Assembly (NCBI GenBank): GCA_900555225.1
Contig: USKL01000138.1
Location: 1-5,009, forward strand
From: an uncultured Collinsella sp.
GTDB taxonomy: Bacteria; Actinomycetota; Coriobacteriia; Coriobacteriales; Coriobacteriaceae
Reading direction: 5' to 3'
DNA length: 5,009 bases
Part shown: in pieces, positions 4,137 through 5,009 of the stretch
How the letters are laid out: the number at the start of each line of letters is the position of its first letter
Position numbering within the stretch: position 1 is the first letter of the stretch
Program-made: the position numbers and the translations under genes
Notes under the pieces: generated by a model
Told to the model about the DNA's origin: nothing
Databases searched by the model: none
Seen by the model: the letters and a program-made list of their open reading frames with translations, nothing else

Positions 4137-5009
4137 CTACTCCTCCCCCATGAGCTCGCCGGCGTTGCGGCGCAGCCACTCAAAGCAGAGGGCCGTAGTC
4201 GCCTGGGCCACGTTGAGGCTCTCGGTCATGCCGCGCTGGGGAAGCTTGGTCAAAAAGTCGCATTTCTCGAGTACCAGGCGCGAGATGCCGTCGCCCTCGG
4301 AGCCCATGACGAGCGCCACGCGACCTTCGAAGGGAGCATCCCAGCAACTGCCCTCGGCGTGCTCGGAAGCACCGCCCACCCAAAAACCAGCGGCCTTGAG
4401 GTCATCGAGTGCACGGGCAATATTGGGAACCTGCGCGATAGGCAGATGCATGACAGCACCGGCCGAGGTCTTGTAGCTGCCCACGGTCACGCCGGCGGCA
4501 CGCTTGTTGGCGATGATGACGCCGGCCGCGCCCACAACCTCGGCGGAGCGCACGATGGCGCCAAAGTTGCCGTCGTCAGTCACGTGGTCGAGCACCACGA
4601 CAAGTGCCGGGCCCTCGCCTGCGCGGTCGAGAATATCGGCGACATCGGCATAGGGGAAGTTGCCAACCTCGAGCGCGATGCCCTGGTGAGCGCCATGGCT
4701 CGACAGCGCATCGAGCTGCGCGCGTGGAACGAACTTAATGCGGACGCCCGCGGCGTTGAGGTCATCGACCAGGCGCGACAAGGCGGCATCGCGCTCCCCG
4801 CCCTCGGCAATGAGCGCGCACTTGATGGGAAAACCAGTGCGTAGCGCCTCGGCGGCAGCACGACGACCTTCGATAAACTCGCCCTTGGGAGCCTGGACAG
4901 CGTCGCGGTTGCGATCGCGCTGCGGACGTGCGGCCTGGGTGCGATCGCGCTGGCCCTTGGGAGCGGCAGCGCGATCATTGCGGCGAATCGGACGCGAGCC
5001 AGAAGCAGC
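4137..5009 (-). CDS. rlmB: 23S rRNA 2'-O-ribose methyltransferase RlmB / TrmH-type SPOUT enzyme (5' end beyond window)
   Basis: RlmB methylates the ribose of G2251 in the P-loop of 23S rRNA using S-adenosylmethionine. The frame is open to the window edge and 290 residues are visible. They begin with an Arg/Gln/Ala-rich, probably disordered stretch (1-43), as seen in other actinobacterial RlmB proteins. The substrate-binding domain starts at EFIEGRRAAAEALRTG (44-59) and includes HQG (108-110). The SPOUT motifs follow: DDGNFGAIVRSAEVVGA with Asn148 and Arg154, VALVMGSEGDGIS (about 231-243) and MTESLNVAQATTAL with the catalytic-region Ser-Leu-Asn (264-266). A TTG at 4781 could be taken as a start, but conserved RlmB residues continue upstream in frame, so that start is wrong. 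The gene is followed after three bases by the yacP-like gene, which supports RlmB over other TrmH-family members. The true start lies outside the window. Confidence 0.9.
   Translation of the reverse strand, partial: AASGSRPIRRNDRAAAPKGQRDRTQAARPQRDRNRDAVQAPKGEFIEGRRAAAEALRTGFPIKCALIAEGGERDAALSRLVDDLNAAGVRIKFVPRAQLDALSSHGAHQGIALEVGNFPYADVADILDRAGEGPALVVVLDHVTDDGNFGAIVRSAEVVGAAGVIIANKRAAGVTVGSYKTSAGAVMHLPIAQVPNIARALDDLKAAGFWVGGASEHAEGSCWDAPFEGRVALVMGSEGDGISRLVLEKCDFLTKLPQRGMTESLNVAQATTALCFEWLRRNAGELMGEE
4911..4976 (-). repeat. 30-base-period repeat in the rlmB 5' region
   Basis: GCGATC recurs at 4911, 4941 and 4971, exactly 30 bases apart; the first two copies share the 12 bases GCGATCGCGCTG. 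In the protein this gives Asp-Arg every ten residues in an Arg/Gln/Ala/Pro-rich extension. A second pair of repeats, CCCTTGGGAGC (4882-4892 and 4954-4964), encodes Ala-Pro-Lys-Gly. It is a short degenerate tandem repeat within coding sequence. Confidence 0.6.

Noticed and set aside
3549..4844. Plus-strand open frame of 431 codons across yacP and rlmB
   Set aside because: It lies antisense to two genes with clear conserved motifs, has a His/Ala/Gly/Arg-rich composition typical of GC-rich shadow frames, and has no recognisable domain.
4911..4948. GCGATCGC palindromes as an HIP1-like cyanobacterial signal
   Set aside because: Both copies arise from Arg-Asp-Arg codons in a repetitive rlmB extension, and no other copies occur in the window.

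Overview
The window looks like chromosomal DNA of a fairly GC-rich actinobacterium. The gene order and the protein sequences fit the Coriobacteriia (Collinsella-like). This placement is inferred from gene content and style, not from a database search. The core genes are all on the minus strand: the 5' half of rlmB, a YacP-type NYN ribonuclease gene, a tRNA-Thr(TGT), then a tRNA-Tyr / tRNA-Thr(GGT) / tRNA-Met cluster leading into tuf. rlmB-yacP lying close to translation genes is the familiar Gram-positive arrangement, and tRNA genes in front of tuf recall the E. coli thrU-tyrU-glyT-thrT-tufB operon.

Layout from right to left, which is the direction of minus-strand transcription. 5009-4137 is rlmB, cut at its start by the window edge. 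4133-3456 is the yacP-like gene, three bases after the rlmB stop. 3454-3421 is a hairpin between convergent genes. 3428-2088 is a plus-strand accessory gene encoding an N-terminal helix-turn-helix joined to a HipA-like kinase; a 28-bp near-perfect inverted repeat surrounds its probable promoter. 1984-1811 is a self-contained tRNA-Thr(TGT) unit with promoter and strong intrinsic terminator. 1800-1380 has no convincing gene but holds two related 57-nt palindromic elements and a small dyad. 1377-1 is the tRNA-tuf operon, with a strong sigma70-type promoter, three tRNAs, a hairpin-rich spacer and the first 313 codons of EF-Tu.

Most of the window is translation machinery: rRNA methylation, ribosome-linked RNA turnover, tRNAs and EF-Tu. 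The HTH-HipA gene interrupts it. It runs on the opposite strand, uses codons that its neighbours avoid, and has its own palindromic control region, so it is probably a laterally acquired, self-regulating kinase of the HipA toxin superfamily with no separate antitoxin gene beside it. This gene with its operator, and the paired palindromic elements at 1620-1756, are the parts most worth following up.
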